Positions 51,440 to 59,131 of a DNA stretch of 64,000 nucleotides are shown one piece after another. The stretch is from Streptomyces alboflavus. Its GTDB lineage: Bacteria; Actinomycetota; Actinomycetes; Streptomycetales; Streptomycetaceae. Under the pieces are notes generated by a model. That model was not told where the DNA came from, ran no database searches, and saw only the letters and a list, made by a program, of their open reading frames with translations. A program made the translations under genes and the position numbers. Position 1 is the stretch's first letter. The number at the start of each line of letters is the position of its first letter. The stretch covers positions 76,238-140,237 of the forward strand of contig NZ_JNXT01000040.1 of NCBI RefSeq assembly GCF_000716675.1, read 5' to 3'.

Positions 51440-52072
51440 TCAGGACTGGTCAGTGCTGGTGGAGACTGGTCGGTGCTGGTGGAGGGCCCGCTCGATCGCG
51501 CGGCGGGCCCGGTCGGCCGCCGTACGGTCGTGCTGGAGCTGCATGGCCGCGTTGAGCGCGAGCCCGGCGGCGACGATCTCGAACAGCGCCTGGTCGACGT
51601 CGAACCCGGCGGGCAGCTCGCCGTTCTCCACCGCCGCGGCCAGGTCGGCCCGCAGTTGTTCCCGCCAGCGCGACCACACCTCGGCCACCGCGTCGCGGAC
51701 CCGGCCGGGGCGGCCGTCGTACTCGCTGAGCGCCGCCGTCATCAAGCAGCCACCGGGCAGCAGCGGCGCCTCCAGGTAGCCCACGGAGGCGGCGCACACC
51801 ACGCGCAGCCGCCGCAGTCCCGGCGGCTCGGCCAGGGCGGGCTCCACCACCCGGTGCCAGAAGTCCACGAACGCCTTGTCCAGCGTGGAGATCTGCAGCG
51901 TCTCCTTGGTGCCGAAGTGCTTGTGCACCCCGGACTTGCTCATCTCCAGCTCCTCGGCGAGGCGGCCGATGGTGATGCCGTCGAGCCCCTCCTCGGAGGC
52001 GATCTCGGCGGCCCGGTCGAGGATCCGGCCCTTGGTGGCCTGCGCTTCGGCGGCTGAGCGTCGGGGTGACAT
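51440..52072 (-). CDS. TetR-family regulator facing a long palindromic operator
   Basis: A 210-residue TetR protein. The helix-turn-helix is IASEEGLDGITIGRLAEELE with SKSGVHKHFGTKETL. The C-terminal domain (LPGGCLMTAALSEYDGRPGR) is of the TetR_C_16-like type found in Streptomyces. The final residues come from a 20-bp tandem duplication (51444-51483) that shifted the frame and gave an STSTDQS tail. The gene is divergent from an MBL-fold hydrolase across a 48-bp palindrome, so it very likely represses itself and that gene. Confidence 0.9.
   Translation of the reverse strand: MSPRRSAAEAQATKGRILDRAAEIASEEGLDGITIGRLAEELEMSKSGVHKHFGTKETLQISTLDKAFVDFWHRVVEPALAEPPGLRRLRVVCAASVGYLEAPLLPGGCLMTAALSEYDGRPGRVRDAVAEVWSRWREQLRADLAAAVENGELPAGFDVDQALFEIVAAGLALNAAMQLQHDRTAADRARRAIERALHQHRPVSTSTDQS
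51444..51483. repeat. 20-bp tandem duplication at the 3' end of the TetR gene
   Basis: GACTGGTCAGTGCTGGTGGA occurs twice in a row with one transition. Since 20 is not a multiple of 3, the second copy is read in another frame and determines the protein's C-terminus and stop codon. Confidence 0.9.
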
Positions 52073-52082
52073 GCGCACGAGT

Positions 52083-52130
52083 TTAGCGTACGGACGTTCG
52101 CTATTGAATTGGCGAACGCTCGTACGCTAA
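52083..52130. promoter_or_regulatory. 48-bp palindromic operator between TetR and MBL genes
   Basis: The left arm TTAGCGTACGGACGTTCGC (52083-52101) pairs with the right arm (52112-52130) at 17 of 19 positions around a 10-bp AT-rich centre. It lies exactly between the divergent starts at 52072 and 52167. Length and symmetry suit two TetR dimers or one dimer with extended contacts. The core TTAGCGTACG/CGTACGCTAA is itself partly palindromic (CGTACG). Confidence 0.85.
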
Positions 52131-52166
52131 GTTCCGTCGGCAACCACCGGAACGAAGGAGTGCGCG

Positions 52167-52949
52167 ATGCGGGTACGACGACTGGGCTGGGCCGGCCTTG
52201 AGATCGAGGCGGGCGGCGAGCGGCTCGTGATCGACCATGTGCGGGACCTCTCGCCGCTGTTCACGGGATGGAAGCCCGGTGAAGGGCTCGTGGCGCCGAG
52301 CGGGCAGGCCGCCGCCGCACTGGTCACCCACCTGCATCGGGACCACACCGACGCGTCCGCGCTCGCGGACGCGCTGACGCCGGGGGCGCCGGTACTGCGC
52401 CCGGCGCCCGGTCACGGCGACGACGTGGACAACGTGACGACGCTGCCGGCCGAGCGCGAGCTGGTCCGGCACCGTCTTGCCGCCGAGATCGTGGACGCCT
52501 GGTCCACGTGCGAGGTCGGGCGGTTCCGGGTCACCGCGGTGCCCGCCGTCGACGGCCTCGGGGACCCGCAGGTGAACTGGGTGGTGGAGGCCGACGGGCA
52601 GCGGGTCTTCCACGGCGGCGACACGATGTTCCACGGCTGGTGGTGGCTCGTCGCCCGCCGGTTCAGCCCGTTCGACGCGGTGTTCCTGCCCGCGAACGGC
52701 GCGGTGGTCGACGCCCCGCACCTGCAGCCGCCGAGCCCGCTGCCCGCCGCCCTCGACCCGAGGCAGGCCGCCGCGGCCGCGGAGATCCTGAACGCCCGCC
52801 ACGCGGTGCCGATGCACTACGAGACGGAGCAGCCGCACAAGATCCCGGGCTACGTCGAGGTCGGCGACCCGGAGGGCGAGTTCCGCACGCACGCCGGACA
52901 GCGCGCGCGTGTGCTGGCCGTGGGGGAGTGGCTGGACCTGGCCATGTGA
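52167..52949 (+). CDS. MBL-fold metal-dependent hydrolase
   Basis: A 260-residue metallo-beta-lactamase-fold protein of the UlaG/YtnP-like group. The metal motif is ALVTHLHRDHTDASALADAL, VFHGGDTMFHGW holds a further Asp, and a C-terminal VPMHYETE His completes the site. It would be cytoplasmic. The palindrome upstream shows it is controlled by the divergent TetR protein, which suggests an inducible detoxification or catabolic role; the substrate is unknown. Confidence 0.86.
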   Translation: MRVRRLGWAGLEIEAGGERLVIDHVRDLSPLFTGWKPGEGLVAPSGQAAAALVTHLHRDHTDASALADALTPGAPVLRPAPGHGDDVDNVTTLPAERELVRHRLAAEIVDAWSTCEVGRFRVTAVPAVDGLGDPQVNWVVEADGQRVFHGGDTMFHGWWWLVARRFSPFDAVFLPANGAVVDAPHLQPPSPLPAALDPRQAAAAAEILNARHAVPMHYETEQPHKIPGYVEVGDPEGEFRTHAGQRARVLAVGEWLDLAM

Positions 52950-52964
52950 CCGGACTCCCGCGGT

Positions 52965-53525
52965 CTATCGGCCCGACGGCGCCTTGGTCAGCACCGCGCT
53001 CGCCACGACATCGAAGAGATGGTCGGCGCGGGGTGCGAGCGAGGGCTGGTCGTGGAGCCATGCGAGCGCCCCGACCAGCGCGAACAGATCGGTGCCGTCG
53101 ATGTCGGCGCGCGCCGCGCCCACGGCCTGGGCGCGGGTCAGGAGTCGCGTGCCCGCCGCGCGCATCGCGACGCACGAGGCGTGGAGCGCGGACGCGGGAT
53201 CCTCGATCGCGGCCACCATCAGCGCCACGACACCCCGGTACTCGTGCGCGCACGCGACGCAGTCGCGCAGCCACGAGACGAGGGCGTCCTCGGGCGGGCC
53301 CGGCGTCTCGAGCGTCGCCGCCCGCGCCGCCAACTCGTCGAACCTCGTGCGGAGCAGGGCCTCGAGCAGCGCCTCGCGCGTCGGGAAGTGGCGGTACAGC
53401 GTGCCGAGTCCGACGCCGGCTCTGCGGGCGACATCGCGCAGCGACGCGTCGGCGCCCTGCTCGGCCACGACGTCGCCCGCGACGGCGAGCAGGTGGTCGC
53501 GGTTCTTCTTCGCGTCGGCTCGCAT
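52965..53525 (-). CDS. TetR-family regulator facing a perfect palindrome
   Basis: A 186-residue TetR protein. DVVAEQGADASLRDVARRAG and GLGTLYRHFPTREALLEALL form the DNA-binding domain, and LHASCVAMRAAGTRLLTRAQ lies in the ligand domain. ATG 53525 has GAGGAA upstream. It is divergent from an oxidoreductase gene with a 38-bp inverted repeat between them, a classic repressor-target layout. Confidence 0.9.
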   Translation of the reverse strand: MRADAKKNRDHLLAVAGDVVAEQGADASLRDVARRAGVGLGTLYRHFPTREALLEALLRTRFDELAARAATLETPGPPEDALVSWLRDCVACAHEYRGVVALMVAAIEDPASALHASCVAMRAAGTRLLTRAQAVGAARADIDGTDLFALVGALAWLHDQPSLAPRADHLFDVVASAVLTKAPSGR

Positions 53526-53564
53526 GCGCTTCCTCGCCCAGTCCTTCTTGTCGTCCCTTGCTAA

Positions 53565-53602
53565 GCGGAGCAGTGCTCCATATATTCGGAGCACTGCTCC
53601 GC
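53565..53602. promoter_or_regulatory. Perfect inverted repeat, TetR operator
   Basis: GCGGAGCAGTGCTCC (53565-53579) is followed by the 8-bp AT spacer and then its exact complement (53588-53602). Each arm is itself nearly palindromic (GGAGCA-N-TGCTCC), so the site offers two tandem dimer sites. It lies between the divergent TetR (start 53525) and oxidoreductase (start 53650) genes and likely overlaps their promoters. Confidence 0.9.
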
Positions 53603-53649
53603 AAAGGGTAGCTCCTGCGCGGGGGAATCCGTGAGGAAAGGTGACAGCC

Positions 53650-54660
53650 ATGCCGTCAGGCACGATGAAGGCGATCCGGGTGCACGAGTTCGGCGGCCCC
53701 GAGGTACTGCGCCACGACGAAGTGCCGATCCCCGAACCGGGACCCGGCGACGTGCTCGTCCGCGTCCGCGCGGTGGGCGTCAATCCGCCCGACTGGTACG
53801 TGCGCGAAGGCATGCGGAACGTCCCGCCGGACATGAGGCCGCCGCTGACCCTGCCCGTCATCCTGGGCACGGACGTGTCGGGCGTCGTCGAGGCCGTCGC
53901 CGCGGACGTGCGCGGCTTCTCCGTCGGCGACGAGGTCTTCGGCCTCCTGCGCTTCCCGAGCCTCGAGGGCAGCGCGTACGCCGAGTACGTCGCCGCGCCC
54001 GCCGCACACCTCGCCCACAAGCCCGTCGGTGTCGATCACGTGCACGCCGCCGGGGTGCCGATGGCGGGGCTCACCGCGTGGCAGTTCCTGATCGAGCTCG
54101 GCCACGACCACCCCTCGCCGTTCCAGGAGGCACCCCATCGCCCGATGGTGCTGAACGACGGGACGACGGTGCTCGTCAACGGCGCGGCGGGCGGCGTGGG
54201 CCACTTCGCGCTGCAGCTCGCCAAGGGCAAGGGCGCGCACGTCATCGCCGTCGCCTCGGGAGGGCACGAGTCGTTCCTGCGCGAGCTGGGCGCCGACGAG
54301 TTCATCGACTACACGAAGAGCCGCCCCGAAGATGTCGCACGCGACGTCGACCTCGTCCTCGACACCGTCGGCGGCCGCGACAGCGGTCGTCTCCTGCGGA
54401 CGCTCAAGCGCGGCGGCGCGGTGTACCCGGTGTTCCCCGGCGACCACGACGCCGACGAGGTCGCGAAGCGGGGCGTCACCGTCTCGGCCACCCAAGTGCG
54501 CTCCAACGGCCCGCAGCTCGCGGAGCTCGGCCGTCTGCTCGACGCGGGCGCGCTGCGTGTCGCCGTCGACAGCACCTATCCGCTCGCTCAGGCGCGCGCC
54601 GCCCACGAACGGGCCGCCCGAGGACACATCCAGGGCAAGATCGTGCTCACGGTCGGGTGA
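53650..54660 (+). CDS. Zinc-independent MDR oxidoreductase (quinone reductase-like)
   Basis: A 336-residue medium-chain reductase. The N-terminal GroES-like part is MKAIRVHEFGGPEVLRHDEV, and the NADPH-binding part has VLVNGAAGGVGHFALQLAKG. The structural-zinc cysteines are absent, as in quinone oxidoreductases. ATG 53650 is chosen with AAAGG 8 bp upstream; a GTG at 53641 is too close to it. The palindrome upstream implies control by the divergent TetR. It reduces an electrophilic substrate that is not predictable. Confidence 0.88.
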   Translation: MPSGTMKAIRVHEFGGPEVLRHDEVPIPEPGPGDVLVRVRAVGVNPPDWYVREGMRNVPPDMRPPLTLPVILGTDVSGVVEAVAADVRGFSVGDEVFGLLRFPSLEGSAYAEYVAAPAAHLAHKPVGVDHVHAAGVPMAGLTAWQFLIELGHDHPSPFQEAPHRPMVLNDGTTVLVNGAAGGVGHFALQLAKGKGAHVIAVASGGHESFLRELGADEFIDYTKSRPEDVARDVDLVLDTVGGRDSGRLLRTLKRGGAVYPVFPGDHDADEVAKRGVTVSATQVRSNGPQLAELGRLLDAGALRVAVDSTYPLAQARAAHERAARGHIQGKIVLTVG

Positions 54661-54762
54661 GACCGGGGTGCCGCGCCGCGCGGGCCCCCGCCGCGCTCCC
54701 GCGCGCCGAACGGTCAGGAACGGAGAAGCGGCGGCGAGCCGGCCGCACCTAATGTGACCAGC

Positions 54763-55158
54763 ATGAACACCACGTTGAAGGTCAGTGCCATCATGCTCGG
54801 CGTCAAGGACGTGGAGCGTGCCAAGAAGTTCTATGTGGAAGGCCTCGGCTGCGCGGTCGACCAGGACTTCCCCGGTTTCGTGAAGTGCGACCTCGGCGAG
54901 GGCTCCTCGCAGCTGGCGCTCTACGCCTGGGACGAGGTGGCGGCGGACGCCGGCGTCCCCGCGGAGGGGTCGGGGTTCCGCGGCGCCTCGTACCACTTCC
55001 TCACCGGATCCAGGGAGGAGGTCGACGAGGTCATGCGCGCCGCCGAGGCCGCGGGCGGCACGGTGGTGAAGGAGGCGGCCGCCACCGACTGGGGCGGGTA
55101 CTTCGGCTGTTTCAGCGACCCCGACGGCCATCTGTGGAAGGTCGCCACCGCCACCTGA
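54763..55158 (+). CDS. VOC family protein
   Basis: A 131-residue vicinal-oxygen-chelate protein beginning MNTTLKVSAIMLGVKDVERA. It has SYHFLTGSREEVDEVMRAAE in the second half and the ending GCFSDPDGHLWKVATAT, whose SDPDGHLW is the family hallmark. The gene is 102 bp downstream of the oxidoreductase on the same strand. It could be a lyase, isomerase or binding protein. Confidence 0.86.
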   Translation: MNTTLKVSAIMLGVKDVERAKKFYVEGLGCAVDQDFPGFVKCDLGEGSSQLALYAWDEVAADAGVPAEGSGFRGASYHFLTGSREEVDEVMRAAEAAGGTVVKEAAATDWGGYFGCFSDPDGHLWKVATAT

Positions 55159-55237
55159 GGGGCGCCGCACCCGGATCGGATCGGCCCCCGGGCAGGCCGG
55201 TCGCCGTCCTCGGATCAGGCCGTGTGCCGCCCCCGGT

Positions 55238-55283
55238 TCAGAGCGTGCACAGGGTCAGGCTCAGAGCGTGCACAGGGTCAGGA
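55238..55283. repeat. 23-bp tandem duplication containing the stop of the following gene
   Basis: TCAGAGCGTGCACAGGGTCA plus GGC is repeated twice. On the minus strand each copy carries a TGA, and the inner copy (55261-55283) contains the real 3' end of the DUF4190-like gene. Confidence 0.85.
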
Positions 55284-55596
55284 CCAGGCCGGTGAGACCG
55301 GTCGCCAGGCCCGCCATCGCCTGCTTGCGTCCGGCCCCGTGCATGCGGTGGGCGTTGGCCCATCCGGTCACGCCCAGGACGAGTGCGGGCACGGGAATGG
55401 TGCCGGTGACCGTGCGGACCGGCGGGATCAGGGCGCCGATGACGGAGAGGGTCCCGTAGGCGAGCGCCAGGGTGGCGAGGCCGTTGAGCGGGCCCTTCGC
55501 CGGTGCCGGGGAGGCGGCCTGGGAGGCCCGCGGCCTGGTCTGCCAGGACGTCTCGCGGGCCGTCTCCTCGGCAGGGGCGAGGGTGGGCGTGTTCAT
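55261..55596 (-). CDS. DUF4190-like small membrane protein
   Basis: A 111-residue protein. A 45-residue Thr/Ala/Pro-rich cytoplasmic N-terminus (MNTPTLAPAEETARETSW) is followed by two hydrophobic helices around GLATLALAYGTLSVIGALIP and PVPALVLGVTGWANAHRMHG. This is the usual build of DUF4190 proteins of unknown function. Its end is duplicated (55238-55283). It is divergent from a LysR gene across 170 bp. Confidence 0.75.
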   Translation of the reverse strand: MNTPTLAPAEETARETSWQTRPRASQAASPAPAKGPLNGLATLALAYGTLSVIGALIPPVRTVTGTIPVPALVLGVTGWANAHRMHGAGRKQAMAGLATGLTGLVLTLCTL

Positions 55597-55766
55597 GGGC
55601 GTACGACTCCAAGTCGTCGAGGACGGCAGGGGAAGGGGTTGGTGGACGGGCGGCGCCGAGCCGTGCGGGCGAGTGCACGGTGCCGCGCCGTCCGCCCTGT
55701 CGATGCTAGGAAGCCCACAGGCATAGATCAAAGACGCGTTTCCACGGGGAAACATAGAGTGGGGCT

Positions 55767-56678
55767 ATGGCAGCCCCACCGACCCTCCGACAGCTCGAAT
55801 ACCTCCTGGCCGTCGTGGAGACCGGCTCCATCACGGACGCCGCAGCCCTCCTGCACGTCTCCCAGCCCACCCTCTCCCAGCAGCTCAAGAGCCTGGAGCG
55901 CACCGTCGGCACCCCGCTCCTCGAACGCACCCCGCGCGGCGCCCACCTCACCCCGGCAGGCCGCGCCTTCCTGCCCGGCGCCCGCCACGCCCTGTCCGGC
56001 GCCGAACGCGCCACCGGCGCCGCCCGCGCCGTCGCCGACATGGTCCACGGCGAACTGCACCTCGCCGCCGTCCTCAGCGTCGCCCTGGGCGTCGTACCCG
56101 GCGTCCTCGCCGTCTGGCACCGACGCCACCCCCGCGTCGACGTCGTCCTGCACGAGTACGCCGACCTCGCCTCCTTCGCCCGCGCCCTGACGGACGCCAC
56201 CGCCGACGTCGCCATCGGCCCCCTCCCGGACGGCTGGGACGGCCCCCACCACCCCCTGGGCGCCGAGGAGTTCGTCGTCCTCGTGCCGCCAGGAGATCCC
56301 CTGGCCGGACGGAAGACCGTGCGCCTGGAACAGCTCGCGCAGCGCCCCTGGGTCCAGTACGGACGCACCCACGCCCTCGCGGCCACCGTCGAAGACCTCT
56401 GCACCGACGCCGGATTCACCCCGCACGCCGCGATCCGCTCCACCCAGACCGCCGCCGTCCCCCGCCTCGTCGCCGCCGGACTCGGCGTCGGCCTCGTGCC
56501 CGCCAACGTCCTCACCCCCGACTTCCCCGGCACCGCGCTGCGCCTCACCCCGCGCAGGCGCCGCGCCCTGTCCGTCTTCACCCGCCCCGGTCCGCACCCC
56601 CTCATCGCCGAGCTGGTCACCGTCGCCCGCGAGCACGCCCGCCTGACGCCCGATCACCTCGCCGAGCAGCTCTCCTAG
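55767..56678 (+). CDS. LysR-family regulator
   Basis: A 303-residue regulator. LEYLLAVVETGSITDAAALL with HVSQPTLSQQLKSLERTVGT is the DNA-binding domain. The effector domain spans GELHLAAVLSVALGVVPGVL to VPRLVAAGLGVGLVPANVL. It is divergent from the DUF4190-like gene, a possible target. Confidence 0.92.
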   Translation: MAAPPTLRQLEYLLAVVETGSITDAAALLHVSQPTLSQQLKSLERTVGTPLLERTPRGAHLTPAGRAFLPGARHALSGAERATGAARAVADMVHGELHLAAVLSVALGVVPGVLAVWHRRHPRVDVVLHEYADLASFARALTDATADVAIGPLPDGWDGPHHPLGAEEFVVLVPPGDPLAGRKTVRLEQLAQRPWVQYGRTHALAATVEDLCTDAGFTPHAAIRSTQTAAVPRLVAAGLGVGLVPANVLTPDFPGTALRLTPRRRRALSVFTRPGPHPLIAELVTVAREHARLTPDHLAEQLS

Positions 56679-56881
56679 TCGGCGCCCGCTCCGCCCGGCC
56701 GGCCCGCACGTGCCGAGGCGCGCCGTCGTACGCCCGTCCGCGCGGCACGCCGCTCTGGAAGATCCCGGACGGGCAAGGTCCAGACCCTTGCGCGAATGAC
56801 GCAGACATGCCACTTTCCTTGCTCGGTACGTCCCACACGTATCGCGGTACGTCACACGTCACCGTCAAAGGAGCCCCCCAC

Positions 56882-57934
56882 ATGAGACGCACCACCTGTG
56901 CGCGTCTGGGCCTGTCCGCCCTGCTCGTCACCGGATCGCTCGCCCTGGGTGTCACCCCCGCCGGCGCCCAGAGCGAACCGGCGCCCTCCGCGACCCGTCT
57001 CAACGCTCTGAACGCCCAGGTCGAACGGCAGCTCGGCGACGACAGCGCCGGCACCTACCTGGATCGCAGAACCGGAAACCTCGTCGTCACCGTCACCAGC
57101 GACGCCGCCGCCGAACGCGTCCGCGCGACCGGCGCCACCCCCCAGCGCGTCGAGCGCAGCGCCGCCCAACTCGACGCCGCCATGGACACGTTGGAGTCCC
57201 GCGCCAAGATCACCGGAACGTCCTGGGGCATCGACCCCCGCACCAACCAGATAGCCGTGGAGGCCGACCGCTCGGTCTCCACCCGCGAGATGGCCCGCCT
57301 GCACCGCGTCGCCGACTCGCTCGACGGCGCCGTCCGCGTCAGCCGTGTACCCGGCACCTTCCACCGCGAGGTCGCGGGCGGCGACGCCATCTACGGCGGC
57401 GGCTCACGCTGCTCGGCCGCCTTCAACGTCTCCAAGGGCACCACCAAGTACTTCGTCACGGCCGGGCACTGCACCAACCTCAGCGCCAACTGGTCCGCCA
57501 CGTCCGGCGGCGCGGCCGTCGGCGTGCGCGAGGGCACCAGCTTCCCGACCAACGACTACGGCATCGTCCGCTACACCAACGGCTCCTCGCCCGCCGGCAA
57601 CGTCAACCTCTACAACGGCAGCTACCAGGAGATCTCCTCCGCCGCCGACGCGGTCGTGGGTCAGGCCATCAAGAAGAGCGGCTCCACCACCAAGGTGACC
57701 AGCGGCTCCGTGACGGCCGTCAACGTCACCGTCAACTACGGCGACGGACCCGTCCACGGCATGGTCCGCACCACCGCCTGCTCCGCGGGCGGCGACAGCG
57801 GCGGCGCCCACTTCGCGGGCACGGTCGCCCTCGGCATCCACTCCGGCAGCTCCGGCTGCACCGGCACCAACGGCTCCGCCATCCACCAGCCGGTGCGCGA
57901 GGCCCTGTCCGCGTACGGCGTCAGCGTGTACTGA
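56882..57934 (+). CDS. Secreted S1 serine protease of the streptogrisin type
   Basis: A 350-residue preproprotease. The signal peptide is RLGLSALLVTGSLALGVTPA. A propeptide with the alpha-lytic pattern (TYLDRRTGNLVVTVTSDAAA) follows, then the mature chymotrypsin-like domain from about residue 165 (AIYGGGSRCSAAFNV). The triad is His in FVTAGHCTN, Asp in TNDYGIVRY and Ser in GGDSGGAHF, with Cys pairs as in streptogrisins A/B. AAGGAG lies 9 bp before ATG 56882. The pro region folds the enzyme and is then removed. Its transcript ends at the hairpins at 57955-58019. Confidence 0.94.
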   Translation: MRRTTCARLGLSALLVTGSLALGVTPAGAQSEPAPSATRLNALNAQVERQLGDDSAGTYLDRRTGNLVVTVTSDAAAERVRATGATPQRVERSAAQLDAAMDTLESRAKITGTSWGIDPRTNQIAVEADRSVSTREMARLHRVADSLDGAVRVSRVPGTFHREVAGGDAIYGGGSRCSAAFNVSKGTTKYFVTAGHCTNLSANWSATSGGAAVGVREGTSFPTNDYGIVRYTNGSSPAGNVNLYNGSYQEISSAADAVVGQAIKKSGSTTKVTSGSVTAVNVTVNYGDGPVHGMVRTTACSAGGDSGGAHFAGTVALGIHSGSSGCTGTNGSAIHQPVREALSAYGVSVY

Positions 57935-57954
57935 TCCGCGTACGACAGCGCACA

Positions 57955-58019
57955 GGGCCCCGACGACAGGGGCCCGCCTCCACCTGACCCCCGGCGGCAA
58001 CTCGGGTTGCCGCCGGGGG
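57955..58019. terminator. Two consecutive stem-loops, bidirectional terminator
   Basis: A 7-bp perfect stem GGGCCCC (57955-57961/57969-57975) is followed by a 14-bp perfect stem CCCCCGGCGGCAAC with a TCGG loop (57988-58019). They lie between the protease gene and the convergent radical SAM remnant, so they can stop transcription from both sides. Confidence 0.9.
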
Positions 58020-58021
58020 CG

Positions 58022-58693
58022 TCAGCGCGCAAGGCCGAGCGGCACGTGCACCGGACGCGCCGCGATCCGCGCCCGGTCCTCGTCCGAGGCGAACCGCTCG
58101 TCGATGCGCCGCACCGCCTCCGCCCAGTCCGCCCGGCTGTGGATGCTGTCGAGGGTCTCCACGACGAACGGATCGTCCCAGCGCTCGTACGACCGCCGCC
58201 ACAGCACCTGCGGGTCCTCGGTGAGCAGACTGCCCACGGTGCCTTCGTAGATGGGCATCGCGCGCACCTCGCCGTCCGGCTCTATCTCCATGGGGCGGAA
58301 GCTCGGGGTGCGCGCCAGGAACGCCGGGTTCATCTGGACCTCGAAGTTCTCCGTGGTCTCCACCGTGACGGACGTCGGCGCGGCCGCGCGCAGCCGCTTC
58401 AGGGTGTCCGGCGCGATCAGCTCGGCGACCTGGTCGTCACTGAGCAGCTCGTGCTCGACGAACGACGGCCGGCTCGCCAGACCCGTGGGCACCACCGCAC
58501 CGAAGTACAGCGTCTCCAGGTGCGGGAAGCGGGGCGCCACCCGCGCGCACATCTCCTCCAACTCGTCGAAGTTGCTCCGGACCACGACGCAGTCGATGCC
58601 GAACCGCGGCGCCCGCAGCCCCTCCGCCCGGCGCCGGGCGACCTCCGCGTCGATCCGCGCGAGCCCGGCCGTCGCCCGCGTGAACGACCCGAA
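58022..58693 (-). pseudogene. 5'-truncated paralogue of the RiPP radical SAM enzyme
   Basis: This C-terminal piece of about 220 residues is a close homologue of the radical SAM protein at 18336-19433. RFGIDCVVVRSN matches RFGIDCVVIRSN. GLASRPSFVEHELLSDDQVA matches GLASRPEFCAHELLDDDQVA, PIYEGTVGSLL matches PVYEGTVGSLL, and DPFVVETLDSIHS matches DPFVVETLSSVHS. Homology starts at FGSFTRA (near 58693), so the whole N-terminal half with the CxxxCxxC motif is missing. Upstream the frame continues only as antisense of another fragment. It cannot be a working radical SAM enzyme, though it has an open frame from 58810. Confidence 0.88.
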
Positions 58694-58712
58694 GGCGCGC
58701 CGGAACCGGGGC

Positions 58713-58868
58713 CGCAAGGCCCTCGCCGGGATCCGTCTGCTCGTCGGCACGGCGATCCACGTCGACCCCCGCCGCGCCCTGCTCGCCCTGATCCTCTCCC
58801 CGCTCCTCAACGTCGTCGCGGCACTCCAGGCCGTCGGCCTGCTCCCTTTCCTGAGCGAACTCGGGTGA
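58713..58868 (+). pseudogene. Fragment of a membrane protein, possibly an ABC exporter N-terminus
   Basis: Starting right at the break point of the radical SAM remnant, the plus strand reads ALAGIRLLVGTAIHVDPRRA followed by a hydrophobic helix LLALILSPLLNVVAALQAVG and then a stop. The pattern resembles the first membrane segment of exporter-type ABC proteins. There is no start codon context of its own and nothing follows. It looks like a second truncated gene created by the same deletion. Confidence 0.45.
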
Positions 58869-59131
58869 CCTGCCTGACAGAACGGGCCTCGGCGGCCCGG
58901 ACGAGCCGCACGTGGGGCCGAGGGGCGGGTCGTATGTCCGGTGCTCTCCCGTGCACCGGCCGCGTCACGCCGCGCACGGGCCGCCCTCCAGGACTACCGC
59001 ACCGGCCCCGGGGGACCGGAGCGCTCCGCACGGCAACACAGCAAGCCCACGGCATCGCAACGAACGACCCATGAATGCACGCTCAACGCCGCCCACGGAC
59101 ACTCCCGCCGGCTGTCCTGCGCGGCTGCTGC

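Noticed and set aside
58022..58810. The truncated radical SAM frame as a working gene starting at 58810
   Set aside because: The first 39 residues are antisense of another fragment, and the iron-sulfur motif needed for function is absent.
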